A stretch of DNA of 64,000 bases from Coriobacteriaceae bacterium (GCA_019421015.1 JAHZGC010000008.1:35542-99541), one strand, 5' to 3'. Shown: positions 24,507 through 35,436, numbered from the stretch's first letter. The notes: generated by a model not told the origin, from the letters alone. Translations and numbers: made by a program.

Positions 24507-26570
24507 CTAGCCACAGGTGACGGTGGCGGTCAGATACCCCGTCGGCGACCCCACGTGGGTCACGTGGAGGTCCGCCACGGCCGCCGCGACCCGCTCTGCC
24601 AGGTCCTGAGCCGGCTGGCCGGGCGTGTAGCACAGGCCAAGGAGCCGGTCGGCCCCAAAGCGATGGAAGCGCAGGCCGAACGGCTCGCCGAATTCGTTGA
24701 GCATGGCGGAGATCTTGCCGATGCAGGCATCGCCGGCAAGCCGTCCGTAGGTCTCGCGGTACTTCCCGAAGGCGTCGGGGGCCACGATCAGCACGGCGTG
24801 GACGGGGCGGCTTTGGGCCTCCCCGCTCTCCTTGATGGCGTCGAACACGTCGGAGCGGCTGCGGTTCTCGGCCGTGTAGCTGCGCCGCTGCTCGCGCATT
24901 TCGCCCATGATGGCGGTGTAGCGCAGCTCGTTCTCTTGGCGACGCCACAGCGTGAGGCAGTTGACCTGGTAGTCGCGCGGGGCCATGCCGAGCCGTATGG
25001 TCAGCGTGCCCGACACCTCGGGGTGCTCGGGGGTGGCGGCTTGGAGCATGCGCTTGAAGTCGCCGATAGGCTCGAGGCCGCCGCGCTCGATGAGGCGCTC
25101 GTCGCTCAGGGGGTCCACCATGAAGGTGGGGAGGCCCAGCGTGCGGGCGCTCTGCTCGGTGAGCATGAGGGTCTTTGCCGTGGTGTCGTACTCAAAGGAG
25201 ATGCCGCCGAGCAGCGACTCGACGAAGCGGCACTTGGCGCGCTCGTCTTCGAGCAGGCTGTAGGCGTGCATGGCGCCGGGGTTGTCGTATTGGCGGATCT
25301 CGTCGAGGACGTGCTGGGCGCTCTCGACGCTTTTGCGCCCCTCGCCGAGGGACTTGGTCTTCATGGCGTCGGCCACCTCGTTCTCGGCGAGCACGAGGCA
25401 TTCGATGAGCAACGGGTTGAACGGGCCCTTGACCCCGCCCGTGAGGAGGTCCATGGCCATCTCGTGGCTGTAGGCGTCGGGGTGGCGCCGGTCGTTGGTG
25501 AGGCTGTCGTAGGTGTCGGCCAGGCCCACGATCTGGGCCGCGATGGGGGTGTCGTCGCCCACCAGCCCGTCGGGATAGCCGCTGCCGTCCCAGCGCTCGT
25601 GGTGCCAGCGGCAGATCTGGTAGCCGAACTTCTGGAGCTTGGTGTCGCTGGCGTAGGGGAGGCTCTCGAGGAGTTCGGCCCCCGCCAGGGCGTGGCTTTT
25701 GTAGGTCTCGAACTCCTCGTCGGTCAGGTGCTCCTGCTTCTTGAGCAGCCCCTCGGGCAGCGTGACCGTGCCGACGTCGTGCAGCGACGACGCCATGGCG
25801 ATGGCCGACATGTCGGCGGGGGTGAGCCCGTACTGGTCGGTCCGGGCCACGAGGTGGCGCAGCAGGATCTCGGTGAGGGCGTTTACGCGCATGATGTGCA
25901 GCCCGCCCGCGCCGCTGCGGAACTCCGCGATGTGCGAGAGGGTGGCGACCATGAGGTTGCTGGCCTTCTCGCGCGCCAGGATTTGGTGGGCCACGGCCTC
26001 GGTGAGCGCCTTTTGGTTGGAGTAGAGCATGATGGTGTTGGTGATGCGCTGGTGCACCACCTGGGGGTCGAAGGGCCTGTTGATGAAGTCGACGGCCCCC
26101 AGCTCGTAGGCGCGCTTGGTGTTGGCCTTCTCGCGCGCCAGGATTTGGTGGGCCACGGCCTCGGTGAGCGCCTTTTGGTTGGAGTAGAGCATGATGGTGT
26201 TGGTGATGCGCTGGTGCACCACCTGGGGGTCGAAGGGCCTGTTGATGAAGTCGACGGCCCCCAGCTCGTAGGCGCGCTTGGTGTAGGCGCCGGCGGTCTC
26301 GGCGGTGATCATGATGACGGGAATGTCTTGGATCCACTTCTGGTGGTTCATCATGGCCAGCACGTCGAAGCCGTCCATGCCGGGCATCACGATGTCGAGG
26401 AGCACGAGGTCGATGTCGGTTCCGCGTTTGCGCAGGATGGCAACGGCCTCCTCGCCGCTGGCGGCCTCGACCACCTCGTAGCCGTCTAGCATGTCGGCCA
26501 GGATGGCGCGGTTTATCGCGGAGTCGTCGGCGATGAGGATAACCTGTTTGGAAGGCGTTTCTGCAGCCAT
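24507..26570 (-). CDS. REC - HD-GYP - PAS-like - degenerate GGDEF signalling protein with internal duplication
   Basis: 687 residues. Receiver domain at 1-125 (LIADDSAINR acidic pair, phospho-acceptor in LVLLDIVMPGMDG). HD-GYP phosphodiesterase at about 230-420, with HDVGTVTLPEGLLKK and the defining HHERWDGSGYPDGL, predicted to hydrolyse cyclic di-GMP. A PAS-like segment at about 440-560. A C-terminal GGDEF-like fold in which the signature reads FHRFGADRLL, so no cyclase activity is expected. A 54-residue block (starting TKRAYELGAVDFIN) occurs twice in tandem, perfect at DNA level (25962-26285). It covers the last strand and helix of the receiver and the linker; the site normally Lys-Pro reads Arg-Pro in both copies. 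Reads through without frame loss. Confidence 0.9.
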   Translation of the reverse strand: MAAETPSKQVILIADDSAINRAILADMLDGYEVVEAASGEEAVAILRKRGTDIDLVLLDIVMPGMDGFDVLAMMNHQKWIQDIPVIMITAETAGAYTKRAYELGAVDFINRPFDPQVVHQRITNTIMLYSNQKALTEAVAHQILAREKANTKRAYELGAVDFINRPFDPQVVHQRITNTIMLYSNQKALTEAVAHQILAREKASNLMVATLSHIAEFRSGAGGLHIMRVNALTEILLRHLVARTDQYGLTPADMSAIAMASSLHDVGTVTLPEGLLKKQEHLTDEEFETYKSHALAGAELLESLPYASDTKLQKFGYQICRWHHERWDGSGYPDGLVGDDTPIAAQIVGLADTYDSLTNDRRHPDAYSHEMAMDLLTGGVKGPFNPLLIECLVLAENEVADAMKTKSLGEGRKSVESAQHVLDEIRQYDNPGAMHAYSLLEDERAKCRFVESLLGGISFEYDTTAKTLMLTEQSARTLGLPTFMVDPLSDERLIERGGLEPIGDFKRMLQAATPEHPEVSGTLTIRLGMAPRDYQVNCLTLWRRQENELRYTAIMGEMREQRRSYTAENRSRSDVFDAIKESGEAQSRPVHAVLIVAPDAFGKYRETYGRLAGDACIGKISAMLNEFGEPFGLRFHRFGADRLLGLCYTPGQPAQDLAERVAAAVADLHVTHVGSPTGYLTATVTCG
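25962..26285 (-). repeat. Perfect 162-bp in-frame tandem duplication
   Basis: Two adjacent copies (25962-26123 and 26124-26285) with no mismatch seen until the final bases, inside the REC domain end of the HD-GYP gene. Length is 54 codons, so loss or gain of a copy keeps the frame. Confidence 0.9.
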
Positions 26571-26915
26571 CGTACGAACCTTTCCCCCGGTGCAATGGCG
26601 TGCGTCGAGCCCATGGGACCCGACGGTATACTCACCAGTTTACTCGTTTTTTGGCGAGAACCCGTGCAAGAATAATAATTCGTTTCCGCACGTTGCCGCA
26701 TATGCAGGGGGTGCGGAAGTAATTTGATGTTTGGGTGGGGCGTCCGTGTCGTCGGCGTGTGGGCGGCCGCGCATCGCGCCCAACCGCCCCCTCGTCTAGG
26801 TGTCACGGTCTCGAAATCGTTTGCCCGCTATCATTTTGCATGTATCCCTGCCGTTGCGGGTGTTTTGCGCGGGACGTGTGCGGACGCCGGCGGCGCCAAC
26901 CAGAAAGGAAACCCC

Positions 26916-27719
26916 ATGGGTATGTTCGAGGGCAAGACCGTCATCATCACCGGCGCCGGCCGCGCCGTGCTCACCGACGGCGTGAGCTGCGGCTCCATCG
27001 GCTACGGCATCGCCACCGCCTTTGCCAAGGAAGGTGCCAACCTCGTGATCACCGGTCGCAACGTCAAGAAGCTCGAGGACGCCAAGGCCGAGCTCGAGGA
27101 GAAGTACGGCGTCAAGGTGCTCCCTGTGGCTGCCGACGTGGCCGCCGGGGCCGACAACGAGGCCGTGGTACAGAACGTCATCGACCAGGCCGTTGCCACC
27201 TTTGGCCGCATCGATGCCCTGGTCAACAACGCCCAGGCCTCGGCCTCGGGTGTCATGCTGGCCGACAACACCACCGACCAGTTCGACCTGGCCATCTACT
27301 CGGGCCTCTACGCCACCTTCTACTACATGAAGGCCTGCTACCCCTACCTCAAGGAGACCCAGGGCTCCGTTGTCAACTTCGCCAGCGGCGCCGGCCTCTT
27401 CGGCAACGTGGGCCAGGTGGCCTACGCCGCCGCCAAGGAGGGCATCCGCGGCATGAGCCGCGTGGCCGCCAACGAGTGGGGCAAGGACGGCATCAACGTG
27501 AACGTCGTGTGCCCGCTTGCCTGGACCGCCCAGCTCGAGAAGTTCAAGGAGGCCTACCCCGAGGCTTACGAGAAGAACGTGCACATGCCCCCCATGGGCC
27601 ACTACGGCGACCCCGAGCTCGAGATCGGCCGCGTCGTGGTGCAGATGTGCAGCCCCGACTTCAAGTTCATGAGCGGCGAGACCGTCACGCTCGAGGGCGG
27701 CATGGGGCTGCGCCCGTAA
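26916..27719 (+). CDS. Short-chain dehydrogenase/reductase (classical SDR)
   Basis: 267 residues. Nucleotide-binding start FEGKTVIITGAGRA at 3-16, NNAQASASG in place of NNAG, and catalytic S-Y-K in NFASGAGLFGNVG and VAYAAAKEG. The Gly-rich loop is longer than usual: about eight residues (LTDGVSCG) come between TGAGRA and SIGYGIA. That form is seen in a subset of SDRs and may change cofactor choice. Likely cytoplasmic NAD(P)-dependent alcohol or ketone oxidoreductase; substrate (hydroxysteroid, keto acid or other) not determinable. ATG follows AGAAAGGAAACCCC. Single-gene unit with its own terminator. Confidence 0.9.
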   Translation: MGMFEGKTVIITGAGRAVLTDGVSCGSIGYGIATAFAKEGANLVITGRNVKKLEDAKAELEEKYGVKVLPVAADVAAGADNEAVVQNVIDQAVATFGRIDALVNNAQASASGVMLADNTTDQFDLAIYSGLYATFYYMKACYPYLKETQGSVVNFASGAGLFGNVGQVAYAAAKEGIRGMSRVAANEWGKDGINVNVVCPLAWTAQLEKFKEAYPEAYEKNVHMPPMGHYGDPELEIGRVVVQMCSPDFKFMSGETVTLEGGMGLRP

Positions 27720-27754
27720 CGGGCCTGCCCGGATACAGGCGTGTTGAGAGGACT

Positions 27755-27786
27755 CGGCCCCCGCGAACGGGGGCGGGCCCTTTTTG
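27755..27786 (+). terminator. Intrinsic terminator
   Basis: GGCCCCCG-CGAA-CGGGGGC stem followed by TTTTTGTTTT, 36 bases after the SDR stop. Confidence 0.8.
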
Positions 27787-27850
27787 TTTTGGGAGGTCTG
27801 GGGAGGTTTGCGGTGCGCCGGTTCCGGCCGGCGCCCTCTCTCGGTTCCCC

Positions 27851-28336
27851 TCAGCCGTCCGTCACCGTAAACGACAGCACCGCCTCGTCGCCCGTTACCT
27901 CGTAGTGCGGGTAAAAGCCGGCGGTGACGGTGCGCCAAAACCGCGAGGCCTTGATGTTCACGAGGGAGTACTTGATCTCCCAGGCACCCGGGTGGAGCGC
28001 AAAGATCTGCTTGACCGCCTCCGCCGCCAGGCCGCGCTTTCGGTAGACGGGAAACACCGTGAACTCCGCCATGGCGTGGTCGATGGGCCGGCCCAGGCAC
28101 GAATGGGCGTTCACCATGGCAAAGCCCACGATGCGCTCCTCGTCCTCGACGGAGTGTTCGATGAAGTACGCGTGGCGGTTTTCGTCGGAGAAGTATCGGC
28201 CGAAGTGCGGGTAGCTATAGGAGCCCCCGGTATCCATCTCGTCGCTATAGAACTGGCTCATCTCGTAGAGGTATTTCTGGAGGAAGTTCCAGAGCGTGGG
28301 TTTCTCTGTGGGGCTGACCGCTCGTAGGGAGACCAT
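27851..28336 (-). CDS. GNAT family N-acetyltransferase
   Basis: 161 residues. AEFTVFPVYRKRGLAAEAVKQIF (about 90-112) is the acetyl-CoA loop of GNAT proteins (R/Q-x-x-G-x-A), followed by NIKASRFWRTVTAGFYPH. Substrate unknown; such enzymes acetylate small amines or protein N-termini. The start at 28336 is the first ATG before the conserved core; a GAGG lies 11 bases upstream. Solitary, next to a terminator on each side. Confidence 0.85.
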   Translation of the reverse strand: MVSLRAVSPTEKPTLWNFLQKYLYEMSQFYSDEMDTGGSYSYPHFGRYFSDENRHAYFIEHSVEDEERIVGFAMVNAHSCLGRPIDHAMAEFTVFPVYRKRGLAAEAVKQIFALHPGAWEIKYSLVNIKASRFWRTVTAGFYPHYEVTGDEAVLSFTVTDG

Positions 28337-28504
28337 GGCTGCATCGACCTCGCGGGTTTTGCTCGTACGTGTGCGGATGGGTGCGCTGCACCGTATTGTA
28401 GCCACCTCGGGACGTCGATGCCATGGTACAGGTGTCAAGCCTCGTGGTAGGCGGCCAGGCCCATCCCGTGCGCCGGGGCTGAACGCCGCAAAAAAGCGTC
28501 CGAC

Positions 28505-28543
28505 AAAAAGCGCCCGACCCTCCCAAGGGAGAGCCGGGCGCTT
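28505..28543 (-). terminator. Intrinsic terminator of the DEAD-box helicase gene
   Basis: Stem AAGCGCCCG / CGGGCGCTT with inner CTCCC / GGGAG; on the minus strand followed by TTTTTGTC, 70 bases after the helicase stop. Confidence 0.8.
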
Positions 28544-28613
28544 GCATGTGTCGGTATACACCGGCCTGTCGACGGGACATCCGTCAACGGGCGAGGGCTA
28601 AAACCGCGGTGCC

Positions 28614-30446
<1,833 letters not shown>

Positions 30447-31025
30447 ACTGGTAAAACACTCCTTCGGTTTGTCGCGCACCCGCTCTGTCCGAGGAGGCCG
30501 CAAGGCAGCCCCGTCCGGGTACGCATGAGTCGGTTGTGTCCAGGCTTATGTGACTCTGGCATGGCGCGACAAACCCGCCGCTCCGCCAAAAACCACGCGG
30601 TCTCTTGGCCTGCGTGCGGCAGCGGTGCGTTCGATGCGCGAGGCAATCGTCTTTCGTCAGCCCAGACGCTTCATCAGGTAGAACGTCTTCTGGACAACGT
30701 TGCCTCGATACGCACGAACATGGTGCGGAGCAGCATCATCGGGGTGTCCACAGGGCCCCGAGACTGTAGAGCGTATGTCAGCAAACTCTGGTAGGATACA
30801 GGATGTTGGTATTTTTATGCAAGGCCAAGCACAATATATACATATGGTAGGGCGATATGTCTATGGCAGAGGGACAATTCTGCGCGCAAAGCGTGCAAGG
30901 GCGGGGGTGGAGACGGCCTTTGGAGTGCGTGAGGCCGGGCAACCCTGGGATGTCCTGGGCGGCCCGGCCTCACGTCGTTGCGGTCCTGTTCGGCTATGGC
31001 TATGGTGCTGCTGGGTCGGCCCGTC
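30447..31025. other. Intergenic region upstream of the DEAD-box gene
   Basis: About 580 bp with no supportable gene. The part next to the helicase start could be a long 5' leader, common for cold-regulated helicases. An AT-rich patch at about 30808-30848 (ATATATACATAT) stands out and may hold promoters. A perfect 13-pair hairpin at 30928-30974 lies just past the stop of the ferredoxin-type gene. Confidence 0.5.
30928..30974 (-). terminator. Hairpin after the ferredoxin-type gene
   Basis: CGTGAGGCCGGGC (30928-30940) / GCCCGGCCTCACG (30962-30974), perfect 13 pairs with a 21-base loop; no T-run, so termination is a guess. Confidence 0.4.
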
Positions 31026-32162
31026 CTACTCGCTTGCGGGCGTGCTCTCGCGCAGCATCGGCTCGATAGGCGTGAGCTGCACGCTCACCGCGCCCTCGGG
31101 CAGGATGTCCTTGCACAGGCCACAGTTCACGCAGACGAGCGGGTTGATCTGAATGCCGCCGTCCTCGGTGCGGTGCGCGGCGCCCAGCGGGCACCCCGCC
31201 ACCACGGCGTCGAGGTCTTCAGGGGAGCACTTTTCCACGTCGATCGCAACGCCCTCGAGCTCCACCTGCGGGGCGATCTGCGGGAAGCGCATCACGGCGT
31301 CGAGGATTGTGGCGCGCGGCACCGTGAAGATGCCCGTGAGCCCGTCGACGTCCTTGAGGCCCGGGGTCTCCTCGCCCTCGGCCACCGTAATCTCCTTGCG
31401 CAGGCGCACGCGGGTCTTGCGCATGTCGGACTGGCCGCGCTCCTCCTCGGTCATGGAGTCGTCGCCGTTGGTGAAGTCGCGCACGATGTCGCCGAACCCG
31501 CTGCCGATGCCCTCGAACAGCTCGTCGCTCTCGGAGCGCAGGTTGCCCTTGGAGTCGGTGAACTCCAGCTCCTTGCGCAGCTCCACGAGCGGCAGGTCGC
31601 GGCCCACGATGCCCTGGGCGTCGACGACGGCGTCGACGATCATGCCTTCGGCCACCTTGGCCTTGCAGCGGCTGCACAGGTCGGCCGGCAGGTACACGGC
31701 GAGGTTCGGGAAGTCGAGCATGAGCGAGGCCCAGGTCTCCTTGGAAAGGGCGCCCAGGCAGGGGATCTCGACCACCGAGGGGTCCTCTGAGGCGAGGCCC
31801 GTCTCGATGCAGGTGAGATAGACGGTGCGCTCGTTGCCTCCCGCGGCGGCTTGGGCCCGCTTGAGCAGGTGGCGCAGGTAGCGCGGCGTGGGCTCCATCA
31901 CGATGAGCGAGGAGGTGGGGCAGACCTCGCAGCACAGGCCGCAGTCGACGCAGAAGCCCTTGCTGATGGTGACCTTGGTGCCGCCGGGCACCTTGGAGTC
32001 TTTGGGCTGGCGAATGGCGTGGCCCGGGCAGACGTCGAGGCACGCGGTGCAGGTGGATGCAGAATTGGTCTCGCGCAGGCAGAGGCTCTCGTCGCGTCCG
32101 ATGGCGCGAACGAACTGGGTGGCCTTCTCGCCCGCCACGCGAAGCTTGGGTTGCTCAGCCAT
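31026..32162 (-). CDS. Multi-cluster 4Fe-4S ferredoxin-type protein
   Basis: 378 residues, cytoplasmic (no signal). Ferredoxin sites near the N-terminus (CTACLDVCPGHA and CVDCGLCCEVCP at about 37-90), an internal Cys-rich stretch (YLTCIETG ... EIPCLGAL ... CSRCKAKV) resembling domains that bind a further cluster, and a last half-site (CVNCGLCKDILPEGAV) near 350. The middle carries an acidic charged linker (about 230-260). The organisation suggests an electron-transfer adaptor for an oxidoreductase; I do not recognise a named family. AAAGGA precedes the ATG at 32162. It stands alone, with repeat array A2 beyond its start. Confidence 0.78.
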   Translation of the reverse strand: MAEQPKLRVAGEKATQFVRAIGRDESLCLRETNSASTCTACLDVCPGHAIRQPKDSKVPGGTKVTISKGFCVDCGLCCEVCPTSSLIVMEPTPRYLRHLLKRAQAAAGGNERTVYLTCIETGLASEDPSVVEIPCLGALSKETWASLMLDFPNLAVYLPADLCSRCKAKVAEGMIVDAVVDAQGIVGRDLPLVELRKELEFTDSKGNLRSESDELFEGIGSGFGDIVRDFTNGDDSMTEEERGQSDMRKTRVRLRKEITVAEGEETPGLKDVDGLTGIFTVPRATILDAVMRFPQIAPQVELEGVAIDVEKCSPEDLDAVVAGCPLGAAHRTEDGGIQINPLVCVNCGLCKDILPEGAVSVQLTPIEPMLRESTPASE

Positions 32163-32452
32163 GGGCGGCCGTCCTTTCTTGGTTTCCTCTCCATGCTGGA
32201 TGTGCCGTGGCATTATAGCAAAGCTCGCTAGCGAAGGTGCCTTGGACGGGGGTCTCCCCCATGGGGGCGTGGTCGGGAGGACGCTAGAGGGAGCGTCGGG
32301 AGAGCGCCACCCGCGTGAGGGGGATCGGGGGTCTGGGGCGGCGTGGCAAGAAATGGCTGTAATCAGGATGTCGGGCGGCCAGCATGGCTTTTTGCCGGGG
32401 TACCCCATTTGGGCCCGGCGCCGATCGCAGACACTAGGTAGACCCGGGAGCT

Positions 32453-32703
32453 GGCACCCAATGCGAGCTATGCGAGAGCCCGGCGCGCCTGGTGGCACCA
32501 AACGAAAGTAATGTAAGGGTGACTGGTCGGAATTGGCACCAGATGCGAGTTTTGTAAGGGCCCGCGGATAAAAAACGGTGTCGAGTGCTCCTGGGGGCTT
32601 GCATGACTCGGATTTGGTGCCACTTTTCGTTCCGACGGCCTACACAACTTCGATTTGGTGCCAGCTGGGCCCTTTGGGGCTTACAAAACTCCCATTCGGT
32701 GCC
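32453..32703. repeat. Mirror repeat array A2 (41-bp period, 3 direct + 3 inverted)
   Basis: Direct copies of the 23-bp family A repeat begin at 32453, 32494 and 32535; inverted copies begin at 32599, 32640 and 32681. All four internal steps are exactly 41 bp, the centre gap is 41 bp, and the 18-bp spacers are unlike each other. The array occupies the 637-bp gap between the ferredoxin-type gene (start 32162, minus) and mazG (start 32800, plus), so it sits upstream of both. The remaining 32163-32452 holds nothing I can name. Confidence 0.92.
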
Positions 32704-32799
32704 AGCCCACTACCAGCCCCATATGCTGGGATTGTCCTGCCGCGGCTCCCATAAGCGCTACAATCATCCCGTGCAACCGACCCCAAAGGAGCAATGCCC

Positions 32800-33684
32800 A
32801 TGGCCGACGAACCGATCGTCTTGCAACAACCCGCCTCCCTCGACCCCGCCGACGCCGACCGTCCCGGTGCGCCCGGCGCCCATCCCGACTTCGACGCCCT
32901 GGTGCGCACGGTGTGGCGCCTGCGCCAGCCCGACGGCTGCCCCTGGGACCGAGAGCAGACCCACCAGTCCATCGCCAAGAACATGATCGAGGAGGCCTTT
33001 GAGGCCGTCGACGCCATCGAGGGATCCCAGACCCGCCACATGGAGGAGGAGCTCGGCGACGTCCTCATGCAGGTGGTGCTCCACGCCCAGATTGCAAGCG
33101 ACGAGGGCACCTTTGACATCGACGACGTGTGCCGCGGCATCAACGAGAAGCTGGTCCGGCGCCACCCGCACGTGTTCGGCGACGCAAGCGCAAGCGACGC
33201 CAACGAGGTCCTGGGCATCTGGGACCAGGTCAAGCTCGGCGAGCACAAGAAGGCGGGCGAGGAGGCCAGCCAGGCCGGGGAGCGCCGCGAGGGGCTGCTC
33301 GACGGCGTGCCGGTGCAGCTGCCGGCCCTCATGCAGGCGCAAAAGATCAGCCGCAAGGCCGCGGCGGCCGGCTTTGAGTGGCGCACCACCGACGACGTCT
33401 GGGCCCAGGTATATAGCGAAATTGACGAGTTCCGCGCCGAACCTTCCGGGAGCCTTGAAGCCGAGCTGGAGTTTGGTGATATTCTGTTCGCGTTGATAAA
33501 CGTTGCGCGGCGGGAGCATATCGACGCCGAGTCGGCCCTGCGGGCAACCTGCGCCAAGTTTCGTCGGCGTTGGGCGTCCATGGAGGAGGCGGCCTGGGCG
33601 TCGGGACGCGACATCGCCGACGTTTCCAACGATGAACAGGAGGCCCTCTGGGCCGCAGCCAAGCTGAAGGAGAGAGACCTGTGA
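32800..33684 (+). CDS. mazG: Nucleoside triphosphate pyrophosphohydrolase MazG
   Basis: 294 residues, the full two-domain length. The N-terminal domain has RLRQPDGCPWDREQTHQSI, the metal-binding EEAFEAVDAIE and EELGDVLMQVVLHAQIA (E-x-x-E and E-x-x-D pairs), then RRHPHVFGD; the second domain repeats the pattern more loosely (EFGDILFALINVARREHI). The enzyme hydrolyses non-canonical or excess NTPs and can lower ppGpp. The ATG at 32800 is chosen over one at 32794 because the AAAGGAG site is then 8 bases away. It overlaps the enolase start by 4 bases. Confidence 0.95.
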   Translation: MADEPIVLQQPASLDPADADRPGAPGAHPDFDALVRTVWRLRQPDGCPWDREQTHQSIAKNMIEEAFEAVDAIEGSQTRHMEEELGDVLMQVVLHAQIASDEGTFDIDDVCRGINEKLVRRHPHVFGDASASDANEVLGIWDQVKLGEHKKAGEEASQAGERREGLLDGVPVQLPALMQAQKISRKAAAAGFEWRTTDDVWAQVYSEIDEFRAEPSGSLEAELEFGDILFALINVARREHIDAESALRATCAKFRRRWASMEEAAWASGRDIADVSNDEQEALWAAAKLKERDL

Positions 33685-34973
33685 GCGAGATCATCGATGT
33701 CTACGGCCGCGAAATCCTCGATTCGCGCGGCAACCCCACGGTCGAGGTGGAGGTCACCCTTGCCGACGGCAGCTTCGGCCGTGCCTGCGTGCCTTCGGGC
33801 GCCTCGACCGGTGCCTTTGAGGCCTGCGAGATGCGCGACTCCGACTGCAGCCGCTACCTGGGCAAGGGCGTGATGACCGCCGTCGACCACGTGAACGAGG
33901 AGATCGCCGACTGCCTCGTGGGCGTCGACGCCCTTGACCAGCGCGCCGTGGACTCCATGCTCATCGACCTTGACGGCACCGAGAACAAGACCAACCTCGG
34001 CGCCAACGCCATCCTGGGCGCCTCGATGGCCGTGGCCCGCGCCGCCGCGGAGTCGTGCGGCCTGCCGCTCTACGCCTACCTGGGCGGCCCCAACGCCCAC
34101 ACGCTGCCCGTGCCTATGATGAACATCCTGAACGGCGGCGTGCACGCCGACAACAACGTGGACTTCCAGGAGTTCATGATCATGCCCGTGGGCGCCGAGA
34201 CCTTTGCGGAGGGTCTGCGCTGGTGCTCCGAGATCTACCACACCCTCAAGAAGGTCCTGCACGAGGCCGGCCTCGGCGGCGGCGTGGGCGACGAGGGCGG
34301 CTTTGCCCCCAACCTCAAGACCAACGCCGAGCCCTTCGAGTGGATCGTGCGTGCTTGTGAGAAGGCCGGCTACACCCCCGGCGAGCAGATCCTCTTTGCC
34401 ATGGACCCCGCTTCCACCGAGTTCTTTGACGCCGAGCGCCAGATGTACTGCCTCAAGGGCGAGGGCCGCGAGCTCACGCCCGACGAGATGGTGGACTACT
34501 GGGCCGCGCTGGTGGAGAAGTTCCCCATCGTCTCGATCGAGGACGGCATGGCCGAGGAGGACTGGGCCGGCTGGAAGAAGCTCACCGAGCGCATCGGCTC
34601 CCGCGTGCAGCTCGTGGGCGACGACCTCTTTGTGACCAACAAGAAGCGCCTGGCCAAGGGCATCGAGACCGGCACCGCCAACTCGATCCTCGTCAAGGTG
34701 AACCAGATCGGCTCCCTCACCGAGGCCATGGACACCATGCAGCTGGCCATGCGCTCCAAGTACACCTGCGTCGTGAGCCACCGCTCCGGCGAGACCGAGG
34801 ACAGCTTTATCGCCGACCTCGCCGTGGCCGTGAGCGCCGGCCAGATCAAGACCGGCGCCCCCTGCCGCTCCGACCGCATCGCCAAGTACAACCAGCTCCT
34901 GCGCATCGAGGACGAGCTGGGCGTGGCCGCCGAGTACCCCGGCATGGCCGCGTTCTACAGCATCAAGCGCTAG
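33681..34973 (+). CDS. eno: Enolase
   Basis: 430 residues, complete. Conserved features: EILDSRGNPTVEVEV at the start, the substrate loop SGASTG, the metal and catalytic segments (VGDEGGFAPN, SIEDGMAEEDW, LVGDDLFVTN), NSILVKVNQIGSLTE with the catalytic lysine, and SHRSGETEDS. Catalyses 2-phosphoglycerate to phosphoenolpyruvate in glycolysis. GTG start overlapping the mazG stop (GTGA), so translationally coupled; followed by two hairpins, the second a strong terminator. Confidence 0.98.
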   Translation: MSEIIDVYGREILDSRGNPTVEVEVTLADGSFGRACVPSGASTGAFEACEMRDSDCSRYLGKGVMTAVDHVNEEIADCLVGVDALDQRAVDSMLIDLDGTENKTNLGANAILGASMAVARAAAESCGLPLYAYLGGPNAHTLPVPMMNILNGGVHADNNVDFQEFMIMPVGAETFAEGLRWCSEIYHTLKKVLHEAGLGGGVGDEGGFAPNLKTNAEPFEWIVRACEKAGYTPGEQILFAMDPASTEFFDAERQMYCLKGEGRELTPDEMVDYWAALVEKFPIVSIEDGMAEEDWAGWKKLTERIGSRVQLVGDDLFVTNKKRLAKGIETGTANSILVKVNQIGSLTEAMDTMQLAMRSKYTCVVSHRSGETEDSFIADLAVAVSAGQIKTGAPCRSDRIAKYNQLLRIEDELGVAAEYPGMAAFYSIKR

Positions 34974-35032
34974 CCGGCACGGTCAGGCGCAAGCCGGCGT
35001 GTCCGGGCGCCAACCGAGACGGATGTCCCTAT

Positions 35033-35067
35033 GGCGGAGAAGCCCTCGATGGCGGGGGTTTCTCCGT
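35033..35067 (+). terminator. Hairpin after enolase
   Basis: GGCGGAGAAGCCC pairs with GGGTTTCTCCGTT; the same arm as the hairpin at 6996-7034. Probably an upstream half of the enolase terminator region. Confidence 0.5.
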
Positions 35068-35096
35068 TGGGTCCTCTGAGGTTTGGAGCGCTATGG

Positions 35097-35125
35097 AAGC
35101 CCCCGCGACGGCGGGGGCTTTTTTT
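35097..35125 (+). terminator. Strong intrinsic terminator of mazG-eno
   Basis: AAGCCCCCGC-GACG-GCGGGGGCTT followed by a run of T. Confidence 0.88.
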
Positions 35126-35186
35126 GTGGCGCGCGCAGAGGCACTGGGGCGAGCCGTCGGGGCGGGGGCCGTCGGACTGTGGGGGC

Positions 35187-35431
35187 GTGGACAGGATCGC
35201 GACTTTCTCGACCGATTCGGGTTTAGGAGGCGCCCTGTGGACAGAACGATGACTTTCTCGACCGGTTTTGCCCCCTGGCTGAAAGGGGAGGAGAGAAAAG
35301 CGCTGGTAGAACGCTTGCCTTCCTATCGTAGCAGGTCGAGTGCGACTGCAACTGGTCGAGAAAATCGCGATCCTGTCCACGGGTCACCCCCAACGGGGCG
35401 GATCGGTCGAGAAAGTCGGACTTCTGTCCAT
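35187..35431. repeat. Mirror repeat array C (about 50-bp period, 2 direct + 2 inverted)
   Basis: A 27-bp repeat (GTGGACAG, variable 5-6 bases, GACTTTCTCGACC) occurs on the plus strand at 35187 and 35237, then inverted at 35354 and 35405. Steps are 50 and 51 bp; the centre gap is 90 bp. It ends six bases before an ABC-transporter gene fragment, as if the array marks the break point. Confidence 0.85.
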
Positions 35432-35436
35432 GGCTC

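Noticed and set aside
30857..31069. Short plus-strand open frame downstream of the AT-rich patch
   Set aside because: Crosses a perfect hairpin and overlaps the end of the ferredoxin gene on the other strand; no domain seen.
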